Source: Bryobacterales bacterium
GTDB lineage: Bacteria; Acidobacteriota; Terriglobia; Bryobacterales; Bryobacteraceae
Assembly: GCA_016716385.1 (NCBI GenBank)
Contig: JADJWL010000004.1
Location: 62,001-126,000, forward strand
Direction: 5' to 3'
DNA: 64,000 nt
Shown: one piece after another, positions 28,954 to 37,681 of the stretch
Layout: the number at the start of each line of letters is the position of its first letter
How positions within the stretch are numbered: the first letter of the stretch is position 1
Position numbers and translations under genes: made by a program
Notes under the pieces: model-generated
The model's input: the letters and a program-made list of their open reading frames with translations, nothing else
Told to the model about the DNA's origin: nothing
Database searches by the model: none

Positions 28954-31900
28954 TCAATCCACGAAAGCAAATTCCGCCGTCTGGAGCAACACCTGCGCGT
29001 ACTTGGCCAGCGGAGGCAGCGGCTCCGGGCGCGGCCCTTCGAATGCCTGAGACGCCTGCCATCGGACGTCCGCGGCTGTCACGGCGGGATCCCAGGTGAA
29101 GCTGTCGTTCTCTGCGTCGCCCCGCGGCTCGACCAGAAAATCGATCGTCTCTCCCGCGCGCACCGTGACCGTGGCCACGAGGTCCGCGGATTCGTTCCTG
29201 AGCGTGCGTTCCGCCAGGACCGCACCGCCGCGATGAATGATCCAGGCGCGGATCCCATCACCGATGGCGCGATCGCCCAGCTTGTGCTCCACCTTCCCCT
29301 CGATACGGACTTCCCCATCCGCCGGCGCGACCCAGCGCCGCGTTACAGCGTGTCTCGCGCTGTCGCCGGGACTGCCGCCCTGTGCGGTCAGGAACGGGCT
29401 GCCCATTTCGGGCTGCGGCAGCAGCGATGCTGGCTGCCATCGCTCCGGTTCCCAGAAGCGGAACGGGCGGAAACCGGTCAGCGCGTGGCCGTCCCACGCC
29501 GCCATGCCGTACTGCCAGGGGTGCGCCGGGACAGCCGGACGCACGGCAGGCTGCTCGGCGCCAACGAATGCCCGGCCCAGTGCCGCTTCCTCCTGTGACG
29601 GGTCGCGCCCGAGGATGCGCCTGTAGAGGTCAGCCACACCGGATGCCGCCTCCGCAATGTGCCGCGCCTGTTCGGCGACAAACGGGCTGTTCATCAGGTA
29701 GAGCGCCTGTTGCGGAACGGTCGTCTGGTAGCGCACGGGGCTGTGCGCCTCGGGGTTGGCGAAATCGAAGGTCGTCAACTCGCCCGGAAGCCGTCCGCGA
29801 TCGAGATACGCATAGACGGTGCGGCGCGGCACGGCGGGCTCAGCGTTTGGCGAGAACGGCAGACCGCCGATGGCCCGGTCGAGACGGCCGGACGCGTGGA
29901 GCATCGTATCCCGCAGCTCTTCGTAGTCGAGCCGCCGGCGATTCATGCGCCATAGGAACAGGTTTTCCAGATCCTTGGCGCGCATCTCCGCCCGGTCTAC
30001 GCTTTGCTGGCGGTAGGCGTGCGACAGCACGATCCAACGGTGCAACTTCTTGATGGACCAGCCTTCGTCCATGAAGCGGCGCGCCAACTCGTCGAGCAAC
30101 TCAGGGTGGCTTGGCGGATCGCCGCGTAGACCGAAGTCGCTCGGGCTCGTCACCAGGCCGCGTCCGAAATGCCACGCCCACACGCGATTCACGAGCACGC
30201 GGGCCGTCAGTGGATTCGTATCGCTGGCGATGGCGTTGGCGAGATCCAGCCGCCCGCTGCCCGGGCCGAACGGCTGCCGGTCATCCGGCGATAGAACCGC
30301 GAGAAAGCGCCGCGGGGCGGCAACGCCGGGATCGTTTGGATTGCCGCGGACAAAGACGTGCGAGGGCTTCTGCTCCTTCGTGTCATCAAGCGCCATCGCG
30401 CGGGGCGTCAGCCCCCGGTAGGCGCATTCAGCCTGCCAGACCCGCACGGCGTTCCGGAGAGCGCGGACGATGTTGGCGTCGCCCCCCGGCCCACGGATTT
30501 GGAGGAAGTCCGACAGCGGGATGTTCGCGGGTACGCCTTCGCCGCGCAGGACGAGACGGAGCGCCTCGGCGTTGGGGTCCGCATGCGGCGCCTCCGCGTC
30601 ATGGCGCGCCAGGATCTCACCATAGATCCGCGCCAACTCCTCCATGGATCCGGCGCGGCTCACCGCGGCCATCAGTGGATTCGCGGGTTCCGGCTTGCGG
30701 CCCGCCGCCAGAGCGTGCCACGGTGCGAACACGGGGTCGGCCGCTTCGCGGGTCTGGTTCAGATAATCGCGCCAGCGGCGCAGGACGAACAGGTTGTAGT
30801 CGCGCTCGCGCGACAGCTTCTCGATCTCCCGGTTGTTGAACTTCGATGCCGACTGCGCGGCGAGAATGTAGCGCGCGATCCACTCGGCTGAACGGTACTC
30901 CGCCACCAGTTCGGTGTGGCGCTTGACCTTGAACTCCTCGACCGCGGCCAGGCGCGCCTCCATACCGCGGCGGTAGGTCTCTTCCAAGGGGTCGCCCGGT
31001 GCAGGCTTGGCGACGAGCGGGTATTCGACCGGCTCCTCGGAGTTGGCGATGACGCCGTAGAACGAATAGTAATCCTGCGTCGGAATCGGGTCGTACTTGT
31101 GGTCGTGGCAGCGGGCGCAGGTCACGGTGAGGCCGAGCAGACCGCGCGTGACGGCGTCGATGCGGTCGTCGATCATGTCGTGCTCGCCCTTCGGGACAGA
31201 CCGGCCCAAGGTGATGAAGCCCAGAGCCGCGAGATCGGCAGGGTCGTCGAGTTGCATCCGGTCGGCGGCGAGTTGCTTGCGCACGAACTCGTTGTACGGC
31301 ATGTCTTCGTTGAACGCGCGGATCACCCAGTCGCGGTATGTATACGAGAAGGCGAACCGCGCGCCCCGGTCGCGGGTATCGGCGTATCGGGCCACGTCAA
31401 GCCAGTGCCGTCCCCAGCGCTCCCCGTACTGGGGCGAGGCGAGCAGGCGTTCGACGGCGCGTTCATAGGCATCGGGGGCGGCGTCGGCCAGGAATGCCTG
31501 TGAGTCGTCCCACTCTGGTGGCAATCCGGTCAGATCGTAGGTGAGCCGCCGCAAGAGCGAGGCCCGGTCCGCTTCCGGCGAAGGGGACAGGCCCTTTTCC
31601 CGCATCTTGGCCTGGAGGAACGGGTCAATAAACGTTGAGACAGGGCCGTCCGTATTCGGAGGTTCGTGGCGCCGCGGAGGCTGGAACGACCAAAACTGCC
31701 GGACCTTTTCCGGGATGGCCGGTTTCGGCTTTTCCCCGGTTCGCGGATCGGGCGCGCCGATCCGAACCCAATGCTCAAAATCGGCGATGACTTCCGCGGC
31801 CAGAGGCTTGCCGGGAGGCATCTTGAGCGCCTCGTCGGAGTGGTGCAAGGCCTTGATGAGCAGGCTGCGCTCGGGATCGCCCGGCACAACGGCGGGTCCT

Positions 31901-32085
31901 GAGATCCCGCCCTCCAAAACGCCGGACTTCGTGTCGAGCCAGAGTCCCCCTTGCACCTTAGGTGCTTTGGCGGAGTGGCACACGTAGCATCGGGTAGCGA
32001 GTACCGGCCGGATCTTCGACTCGAAGAACTCGTCGCTTGCGTTTGCCGCCCCAAGGGCGCACACCAAGAGCAGCAGAGGTCGCAT
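28954..32085 (-). CDS. PSCyt1-DUF1549-DUF1553 protein with a C-terminal insertion
   Basis: The start is ATG 32085 (a TTG at 32109 is weaker), giving 1043 residues. After a signal peptide comes a planctomycete-type cytochrome c domain (C33-x-x-C36-H37, later KMPPGKPL holding the methionine ligand), then DUF1549 (about 145-350: DVARYADTRD followed by RGARFAF, and CARCHDHKYDPI, a second CxxCH) and DUF1553 (about 590 to the end: NRVWAWHFGRGLV, SDFGLRGDPPSHPELLDELA). Between GRDPSQEEAALG and the terminal QVLLQTAEFAFVD lies about 190 residues of beta-rich sequence absent from ordinary DUF1553 ends. It is exported and probably electron-transferring. It precedes DUF1501, as usual. Confidence 0.9.
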   Translation of the reverse strand: MRPLLLLVCALGAANASDEFFESKIRPVLATRCYVCHSAKAPKVQGGLWLDTKSGVLEGGISGPAVVPGDPERSLLIKALHHSDEALKMPPGKPLAAEVIADFEHWVRIGAPDPRTGEKPKPAIPEKVRQFWSFQPPRRHEPPNTDGPVSTFIDPFLQAKMREKGLSPSPEADRASLLRRLTYDLTGLPPEWDDSQAFLADAAPDAYERAVERLLASPQYGERWGRHWLDVARYADTRDRGARFAFSYTYRDWVIRAFNEDMPYNEFVRKQLAADRMQLDDPADLAALGFITLGRSVPKGEHDMIDDRIDAVTRGLLGLTVTCARCHDHKYDPIPTQDYYSFYGVIANSEEPVEYPLVAKPAPGDPLEETYRRGMEARLAAVEEFKVKRHTELVAEYRSAEWIARYILAAQSASKFNNREIEKLSRERDYNLFVLRRWRDYLNQTREAADPVFAPWHALAAGRKPEPANPLMAAVSRAGSMEELARIYGEILARHDAEAPHADPNAEALRLVLRGEGVPANIPLSDFLQIRGPGGDANIVRALRNAVRVWQAECAYRGLTPRAMALDDTKEQKPSHVFVRGNPNDPGVAAPRRFLAVLSPDDRQPFGPGSGRLDLANAIASDTNPLTARVLVNRVWAWHFGRGLVTSPSDFGLRGDPPSHPELLDELARRFMDEGWSIKKLHRWIVLSHAYRQQSVDRAEMRAKDLENLFLWRMNRRRLDYEELRDTMLHASGRLDRAIGGLPFSPNAEPAVPRRTVYAYLDRGRLPGELTTFDFANPEAHSPVRYQTTVPQQALYLMNSPFVAEQARHIAEAASGVADLYRRILGRDPSQEEAALGRAFVGAEQPAVRPAVPAHPWQYGMAAWDGHALTGFRPFRFWEPERWQPASLLPQPEMGSPFLTAQGGSPGDSARHAVTRRWVAPADGEVRIEGKVEHKLGDRAIGDGIRAWIIHRGGAVLAERTLRNESADLVATVTVRAGETIDFLVEPRGDAENDSFTWDPAVTAADVRWQASQAFEGPRPEPLPPLAKYAQVLLQTAEFAFVD

Positions 32086-32112
32086 GGATCGTTTTTCGAA
32101 CGGTATCAACGG

Positions 32113-32143
32113 GGGACGGACCCTGTCAAACCGGGTCCGTCCC
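32113..32143. repeat. Perfect 11-bp palindromic hairpin
   Basis: GGGACGGACCC (32113-32123) is exactly mirrored by GGGTCCGTCCC (32133-32143) around a nine-base loop. It sits between the TonB-receptor stop and the PSD1 gene, both on the minus strand. There is no T-run on either side, so it is not a standard terminator. Palindromes of this GGGAC..GTCCC type are known as dispersed REP-like elements in several soil bacteria; only this copy was noticed in the window. Confidence 0.7.
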
Positions 32144-32151
32144 TGACCGCG

Positions 32152-35100
32152 TTACCACTGGACACGGCCGACGACGATGTGGTGCATCCGCGCCGTGCCG
32201 ATGTCGGAGAAGCTCCCGCGCCCGATTCCACCGAACGTGCCGAAAACCGCCGGATTCGTAATGTTGTAGGCGCTGTTCGGATCTGCGAACTGCGGTTCCT
32301 TGGTCAGGTTGTTGATGTCCCAGCGTACCTGGAAGCGCACCCGTTCAGTGATCGGGAACCATTTCGAGAGCGAGACCTGCGTCCAGCGAAGCCCGGGAGA
32401 CTCGAAAGTGTTCCGGCCAAGATTGCCGGGGGTGAAGGGATCCGGGTAGGCAAAGGCGTTGAAGTTGTAATAACGCTCCTGCGCCGAAATCGGGAACCGG
32501 TGCGGCCCGATGTCCCAGTCCTTCACCACCGCCTGGTCGTGCGGCAGCACGGCGTTGGGACGCAAGGCACCCGGGAGGTACCGGTGCGGACTGCCCGCAA
32601 ACGACACTGTTACAGGCGGCCCGCTCTGATACGTCTGGGTCCAGGCGCCCTCCCAGTTGCCCAGCACCCAGTCGCGCACGCCGCCGACGTTCATCCAGCG
32701 CCGGCCTTTGCCGAACGGCAGGTCGAGCGTGAACACGTTCACAAAACGGTGCCGGATGTCATAGTTGGCACGTGCTTTTTCCAGACTGCGATCATACGGA
32801 GTGATGCCGGAGGCGCTGCCATCGGTGTCGGCGTTGTTGATCGTCTTGCCGAGCTGGTAGAACGAGTTCAGTGTCATCCCCTGGGCATAGCGCTTCTCGA
32901 AACGCAGCGTTCCCATGTGGTGGGTATTGTGGCCGTAATTGGCGAAATGTTGAATATTGCCGAACTGGGTGTACGGCTTGAAGTTCTGCACCGCCTGGAA
33001 CACCTGGGTGAGGACGGCGGGGTCGCGCGAGATATCGAGCGGGACCATGTTCACGTTCCAGTCGTTCAGCAGGCCAATCCCAGCCGACCCCTGGTAGAGA
33101 CCTTCCACCAACCAGGTGCCAGAGAGCTGGTACTGCACGCCGGCCGACCACATTTGAATATACGGGAGCCGCATATTCGGATCGAACCAGGAGGCGTGCC
33201 GGCCGGCGAAGTTCGTGCCCTGAAACGGCACACTGCCATCCGGGGCGAACGTGAACTGCACCGGAGGCGGGCCCTGCGACAGTGTGAACGCGTGCCGAGG
33301 GTCTCCGGGCAACGGCTGCACAATGCCCGTAGCCACATACTCTTCGAAGTTCTGGTTGATCCCGTTGGTCATCAGGTCGACATGGGTGATGCCGTACGAA
33401 GCCCGGAAGACCGCCCGCTCATGGAAGTTCCAGGCCGCTCCGAGACGGGGAGCGAAGTTGTTCAGGTCCCGCCTTGCCAAGTGCCCAGGGCGGTGCACGA
33501 TGGCGCCCAGACGGCCGGTGAGCGGGTCGTTGACCGTCGGATCGAACTGGGACTGTTGCCCATACTTTGTGCTGAAGGGTGACTCGTAACTCCACCGCAT
33601 GCCCAGCTCCAGCGTCAGGTTGCGGACGGGGCGCCAGGTATCCTGTACGTAGAATGCATGGTGCCACCAGCGGGGCAACCAGGTGGCGGCGTTGAAGGTG
33701 AAGTCGGCCTGGACAACGGTGCCCAGCAGGAACGACGCAAAGTCGTTTCCCGTATTCGGCCGGAAGGGAAACTGGGTCGCGCCCATGCGGTAGCGCCCGG
33801 AAGGGAATGTCTCCGCCAGTGCATTCATCCGGGTGCGCATCAACTCATAGCCCACCTTCACGGTGTGTTTATTGAAAACCTTGGTGAAGTTCTCCTGGAA
33901 GGTGAAATCTTCCGCCACACGCTGGCTGCGTCCGCCCGGTCCCAGGCCGAAGAGACGCCCGCCGCCGGCGGTCAGGAGATCGGGGAAGGTCAACGGGCTG
34001 GCGTTCGGAATGCCCAGTTGCCGCGCCCAATCCTGGTTGAAGGTCGGGGGCACAGCCTGGAACAGCCGGCGGTTGAAGCCCAGCCTGATCTCATTGATCA
34101 TGGTCGCGCTGAGCGTATAGGTATCGGACACGACGATGTTCTGCTGGTCGATCGGCTGCACGTAGACGTTGCCGAACTCCTGCGCGATGTCCTCGCGCAG
34201 GTTCCGCACCGGCCGGCTCTCGTTGCGGTGCCGGACGAGCGAGTAGCGCCCGAAGATCTTGTGCATCGGGCTGAACTGGTGGTCCAGCTTCACGTCATAG
34301 CGCTTGAAGTCGAAGCCTCCGAAGGCGGGGATCGTCAGGTTATTGTTCGGCCCGTTCGGCGTGATGTCGCCCGGATCGGTCTGTTCCCTCCAAAACCGCT
34401 GGTCGAGGACGTTGCGGGCGACCGGATCGAAGCGGTTCTGCGGGATCACGTTGCCCGGGAAGGGGTCCCGGATCCAGGTGTTGCCTTCGAGCCGCGTCGA
34501 CGCCGGATCGTAGATCGGAAATCCCCGACCCCCAAAGGAGAAGTTCCCCGCCAGCATTTCCGGGCTTGGAACCGTCCCGATGAAGGTCTCCGAAAGCCGC
34601 TCGTAGTGCTGCTGGAACCCGGCGAACCAGAACGTCTTGTTGCGGATGATGGGCCCCGAAGCGGTCGCCCCCCACTCGTGGTAGTCGAACTTGCCGGTCC
34701 GGGGCAATTGCTCGAGGTAGGAGCGGTGGATGAGTTTGCCGTTCGTGTAACGGTCCTCGACCGATCCGTGGAACTCGTTGGTCCCGCTGCGGAACACCGC
34801 GCTGAAGAGGCCGCCGGCGGAGTGGCCGAACTCGGCGGGCGTGCCGGTGGTCCACATTTTAAACTCCTGGATGGCGTCAAGCGACACAATCATGTTCTGA
34901 GAGAACGAGCCGATCTGCCCGACCCCCGGCTCCTTGGCGCTGACGCCGTCGATCGAGTAGCCGATCGCGCGCTCGCGCTGGCCCACGGCGTGCTGTCCGT
35001 TGATGTTCGTCATGCCGGGCATGTACAGGAGAACCCGGTGGACGAATTTCTGCATTACGGGGAGTTTAACCACCGTGTCGCCGTCCAGAATCTGGCCGCT

Positions 35101-35499
35101 CCCGGCGGTCTCGGTCTCGAGCAGCGGCGGCGTGGCGTCCACCTGGATCGATTCGGTCACCGCGCCGAGTTCCAGGACGACGTCGATGCGAGGCTGCTCG
35201 TTGATTCGAAGGACAATTCCCGACCGGACGTGCGTCTTGAATCCGGCGTTCTCCACGGTCAATTGGTAGTTGCCTGAACTCAGATTAGGGATGTAATACG
35301 CCCCGGAGGCGTTGGTAGCCCCCGTATAGACAAACGAGGTCCCTAAGTTGCGGACCGTGATGGATGCACCAGGCACAACCGCGCCGGTGGTGTCGGTTAC
35401 GGTTCCTACCAGGGTCGCGGTGCCGGTGGTCTGGGCCAGTCCGGGCACGGTCGCGAGTATGGCAAGAGACAAGAAGACAGAAGTGCGAATCACGCTCAC
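32152..35499 (-). CDS. Oar-like TonB-dependent outer-membrane receptor
   Basis: This 1115-residue protein has a signal peptide (LSLAILATVPGLAQ), a carboxypeptidase-regulatory/Cna-B type domain (residues 26-105: GTVTDTTGAVVPGASITVRN), a plug (about 115-235: LPVMQKFVHRVLLYMPGM) and a long beta-barrel ending in HHIVVGRVQW with a terminal aromatic. This is the Oar-like group abundant in Acidobacteria, thought to import large oligomers. The start GTG 35499 has AAGGGGG upstream; GTG two codons later is also possible. A near-consensus promoter lies just before it (35527-35555). The DUF1501/PSD1 pair follows on the same strand and a sulfatase precedes it, so the substrate is perhaps a sulfated or complex polymer, by inference. 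No SusD partner is present. Confidence 0.93.
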   Translation of the reverse strand: MSVIRTSVFLSLAILATVPGLAQTTGTATLVGTVTDTTGAVVPGASITVRNLGTSFVYTGATNASGAYYIPNLSSGNYQLTVENAGFKTHVRSGIVLRINEQPRIDVVLELGAVTESIQVDATPPLLETETAGSGQILDGDTVVKLPVMQKFVHRVLLYMPGMTNINGQHAVGQRERAIGYSIDGVSAKEPGVGQIGSFSQNMIVSLDAIQEFKMWTTGTPAEFGHSAGGLFSAVFRSGTNEFHGSVEDRYTNGKLIHRSYLEQLPRTGKFDYHEWGATASGPIIRNKTFWFAGFQQHYERLSETFIGTVPSPEMLAGNFSFGGRGFPIYDPASTRLEGNTWIRDPFPGNVIPQNRFDPVARNVLDQRFWREQTDPGDITPNGPNNNLTIPAFGGFDFKRYDVKLDHQFSPMHKIFGRYSLVRHRNESRPVRNLREDIAQEFGNVYVQPIDQQNIVVSDTYTLSATMINEIRLGFNRRLFQAVPPTFNQDWARQLGIPNASPLTFPDLLTAGGGRLFGLGPGGRSQRVAEDFTFQENFTKVFNKHTVKVGYELMRTRMNALAETFPSGRYRMGATQFPFRPNTGNDFASFLLGTVVQADFTFNAATWLPRWWHHAFYVQDTWRPVRNLTLELGMRWSYESPFSTKYGQQSQFDPTVNDPLTGRLGAIVHRPGHLARRDLNNFAPRLGAAWNFHERAVFRASYGITHVDLMTNGINQNFEEYVATGIVQPLPGDPRHAFTLSQGPPPVQFTFAPDGSVPFQGTNFAGRHASWFDPNMRLPYIQMWSAGVQYQLSGTWLVEGLYQGSAGIGLLNDWNVNMVPLDISRDPAVLTQVFQAVQNFKPYTQFGNIQHFANYGHNTHHMGTLRFEKRYAQGMTLNSFYQLGKTINNADTDGSASGITPYDRSLEKARANYDIRHRFVNVFTLDLPFGKGRRWMNVGGVRDWVLGNWEGAWTQTYQSGPPVTVSFAGSPHRYLPGALRPNAVLPHDQAVVKDWDIGPHRFPISAQERYYNFNAFAYPDPFTPGNLGRNTFESPGLRWTQVSLSKWFPITERVRFQVRWDINNLTKEPQFADPNSAYNITNPAVFGTFGGIGRGSFSDIGTARMHHIVVGRVQW

Positions 35500-35526
35500 T
35501 CGGAGCCCCCTTTCGCGGTGAGATAC

Positions 35527-35555
35527 AGTATATGGTTCTGCCTGGTTTCTGTAAA
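35527..35555 (-). promoter_or_regulatory. Strong sigma-70-type promoter of the TonB receptor
   Basis: On the minus strand TTTACA (35555-35550) and TATACT (35532-35527) are separated by exactly 17 bases; each hexamer matches five of six consensus bases. The expected start of RNA near 35520 leaves a leader of about 20 bases before GTG 35499. It lies between the sulfatase stop and the receptor start, so the receptor need not depend on read-through. Confidence 0.75.
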
Positions 35556-35577
35556 GGGAAAACTTAGTCGCGATTCT

Positions 35578-37023
35578 TCAATTTGGATCTTCCCATCGGC
35601 TACCCGGGCGGACGGCCGCCAGCGCCTTCCGCCAGACCCTCCACCTCTCCCGCAGTTCCAGCAAGCTGGGCTGTCCCTGTTCCTCGCGGGCCAGATTGCG
35701 TGCTTCGCGCGGGTCGGCGGCGAGATCGAAAAGCGCCTCGAACAACGGCTGGGTGTCGAGATATCGGGTGTATTTCCAGCGATTTGTCCGGATCCCTTCG
35801 GTCTGCGGGATCCAACCGTCATGGCTGAAGTGATGTTCGTAAAACCACTCCCGGCGCCACCGGGGACGCTCCCCGCGAACCAATGGCAACAGCGGCCGTC
35901 CCTGCATTCCGGAGACTGGCGGGAGCGATGCAGCCGCGAGCAGGGTCGGCGCGAGGTCGACGTTGAGGGTCATCTCATCGACGGTGCTACCGCGCCGGGC
36001 AGCGGGCAGCCTCGGGTCAAAAATCAGGAGAGGGACCCGGATCGACTCCTCATGCATCAGCCACTTCCCGGCCAAGCCGTGCTCGCCAAGGTAGAAGCCA
36101 TTGTCCGACGTGAAGACAATGACGGTGTTGTCCGCCAGACCGCGTCGGGCCAGTTCCGCGGTCAGACGGCCAATCGCGGTATCCATTTCAGTGATCAGCC
36201 GGTAATAGGACCGGACCGATTCCTCGTACAACTCCGGCGTCCCAAATCGTACAGCCCACCGCCGCCTGCCCTCGGACCGCTGCACCTCGACCGGGAGTGC
36301 ATTAATGTAGCGGGGCTCCGCGGTCTCCGGAACGGGAATCCGAACGTCCTGATATAGGGCGGCGTTGGCCGGATCATACAGGAACTGGCGAGGATCCTGG
36401 TCCTGAACGTGCGGCGCCTTAAAACTGACCGACAGGCAGAACGGCCGTCCCCGCGGCGCGGCGTCGAGAAACTCGATCGACTGGTCGCCCATCAACTCGG
36501 TCAAGTGAACGAACTGGCCGTTCGGGCGCTTCTGATAGTAGTGGCCCTGCCCGCCGAAGCCGCGCCAGAAGTCGAAGCGGGACTCCGGCAGGTCCCGGCC
36601 GACTCCCCACTTCCCAATAAATCCAGTGAAGTAGCCGGCATGCCGAAGCAGTGCGGGGTAGGTTCGTCCCCAGGCATCATCGGTGAAGCCGGTGGCAAAG
36701 TCCCGGATGCCATGGGTGCCGGCCCATTGTCCGGAGAAGATGCTCGCCCGGCTCACGGCGCAGATCGAAGTGGTCACAAAGTGGTTCCGGAACAGCACGC
36801 CGCGGGAAGCCAGGCGGTCGAGGTGGGGGGTGCGCAGGATGGGATGGCCCATCGCGCCGAGCGCGTCCCACCGCTGGTCGTCCGATAGAAGGAATACCAG
36901 GTTGGGGCGTTCCTGGGCACGTAAGAGATTGCTTGTCAATGCGATAGGAGCGGCAGCAGCGGAGAGAAACGAGCGCCTGGTCCATCTGCTGGAGGCAGGT
37001 AGTACTACATCTTGTGTGCCCAT
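35578..37023 (-). CDS. Tat-exported sulfatase family protein with CAVSR motif
   Basis: The ATG at 37023 (481 residues) is preferred to GTG 37035 since AGGTGG stands nine bases before it. A Tat signal is seen (RWTRRSFLSAAAAPIAL). Sulfatase features: metal ligands LLSDDQRWD (Asp 48, Asp 49), the formylglycine block C88-A-V-S-R92 with ASIFSG, KWGVG near residue 140 and a late SDNGFYLGEHGL followed by GK. The family core is Cys/Ser-x-Pro/Ala-x-Arg; Val replaces Pro here, and Cys and Arg remain. It would hydrolyse sulfate esters outside the cytoplasm if matured. It lies upstream of the TonB receptor, same strand, and diverges from mraZ across 157 bases. Confidence 0.88.
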   Translation of the reverse strand: MGTQDVVLPASSRWTRRSFLSAAAAPIALTSNLLRAQERPNLVFLLSDDQRWDALGAMGHPILRTPHLDRLASRGVLFRNHFVTTSICAVSRASIFSGQWAGTHGIRDFATGFTDDAWGRTYPALLRHAGYFTGFIGKWGVGRDLPESRFDFWRGFGGQGHYYQKRPNGQFVHLTELMGDQSIEFLDAAPRGRPFCLSVSFKAPHVQDQDPRQFLYDPANAALYQDVRIPVPETAEPRYINALPVEVQRSEGRRRWAVRFGTPELYEESVRSYYRLITEMDTAIGRLTAELARRGLADNTVIVFTSDNGFYLGEHGLAGKWLMHEESIRVPLLIFDPRLPAARRGSTVDEMTLNVDLAPTLLAAASLPPVSGMQGRPLLPLVRGERPRWRREWFYEHHFSHDGWIPQTEGIRTNRWKYTRYLDTQPLFEALFDLAADPREARNLAREEQGQPSLLELRERWRVWRKALAAVRPGSRWEDPN

Positions 37024-37092
37024 AACCTCATCCACCTATTTCTAGTGTGCGGGTAACTCCATGGAAAGACGCAACTTTTTCGTCCAAGCCTA

Positions 37093-37121
37093 TTTACAAC
37101 GCTCGCGGATCAGAGTACCAT
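37093..37121 (+). promoter_or_regulatory. Promoter of the dcw cluster
   Basis: TTTACA (37093-37098) and TACCAT (37116-37121) are 17 bases apart; they match five and four of six consensus bases. The predicted start of RNA near 37128 falls at the first of three GGGT repeats, and mraZ begins at 37181. No other good promoter was seen between the sulfatase and mraZ. Confidence 0.6.
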
Positions 37122-37129
37122 GCCTTAAG

Positions 37130-37167
37130 TGGGTGTAAATCGGGTCCAAATAGGGTCCGAATCACCC
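37130..37167 (+). promoter_or_regulatory. Putative MraZ operator (three GGGT repeats)
   Basis: Three direct repeats GGGTGTAAATC, GGGTCCAAATA and GGGTCCGAATC begin at 37131, 37142 and 37153, exactly 11 bases apart, and end with an inverted ACCC (37164-37167). MraZ is known to bind arrays of TGGG(N) boxes before its own gene, about one helical turn apart. Location just after the predicted transcription start fits autorepression of the cluster. Assignment is by pattern and position. Confidence 0.6.
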
Positions 37168-37180
37168 GAGGCAGCGTCAC

Positions 37181-37681
37181 GTGGAACCGATCGAGATCAT
37201 CGGCGAGGACCAACTCCCCGAGCCGCCGAACGGCATGTACCCGGCTCGTGTGGACGAGCGCGGTCGGCTGAAGCTGCCAGTCTGCATGCAGACGTTTATC
37301 AACGCGCTGCCGGACGACGAGAAGAAGCTGTACGCCACGAGCCTGGATCGACGCATAGGCCTACTGTATATCAAGAGCGCGTGGCGGGCCAATAAGAAGA
37401 TGCTGAATCGGGAACGCAACACAGTGGGGGCCGCGGGGCGGATGCGGTTCTCGGCGGAGCATCTGGGTTCGGATACGGAGATGGACGGGCAGGGGCGCGT
37501 GCTGTTGTCCCCCGAGTTGCGGCGTGAGTTGGGGATTGAGAACCAACCGGTGAAAGTCTGCGCCGTCAGCCCGTACCGGATCGAAGTCTATAGCGAGGCG
37601 GAATTCGAGCGAATGAACCGGGAGTCCGCCGAGCATGCTGAGGAAGATGTTGTCCTGATGGCGCCGAGAGGGCTTCTGTGA
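37181..37681 (+). CDS. mraZ: Division/cell wall cluster regulator MraZ
   Basis: This 166-residue protein starts at GTG 37181. It has the two SpoVT-AbrB-like halves of MraZ: MYPARVDERGRLKLP (residues 19-33) and SDTEMDGQGRVLLSPELRRELG (about 101-122), each holding the Arg-containing DNA-binding loop (DERGR and DGQGR). MraZ forms ring oligomers that bind repeats upstream of itself and repress the dcw cluster. GGGT repeats stand upstream at 37130-37167. An acidic C-terminal tail (ESAEHAEEDVV) is an addition to the 140-150-residue norm. Its stop overlaps the rsmH start in GTGA. Confidence 0.93.
   Translation: MEPIEIIGEDQLPEPPNGMYPARVDERGRLKLPVCMQTFINALPDDEKKLYATSLDRRIGLLYIKSAWRANKKMLNRERNTVGAAGRMRFSAEHLGSDTEMDGQGRVLLSPELRRELGIENQPVKVCAVSPYRIEVYSEAEFERMNRESAEHAEEDVVLMAPRGLL

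Noticed and set aside
31951..35277. Long plus-strand frames opposite PSD1 and the TonB receptor
   Set aside because: They are antisense to well-supported genes and rich in Arg, Val and His as expected for shadows.
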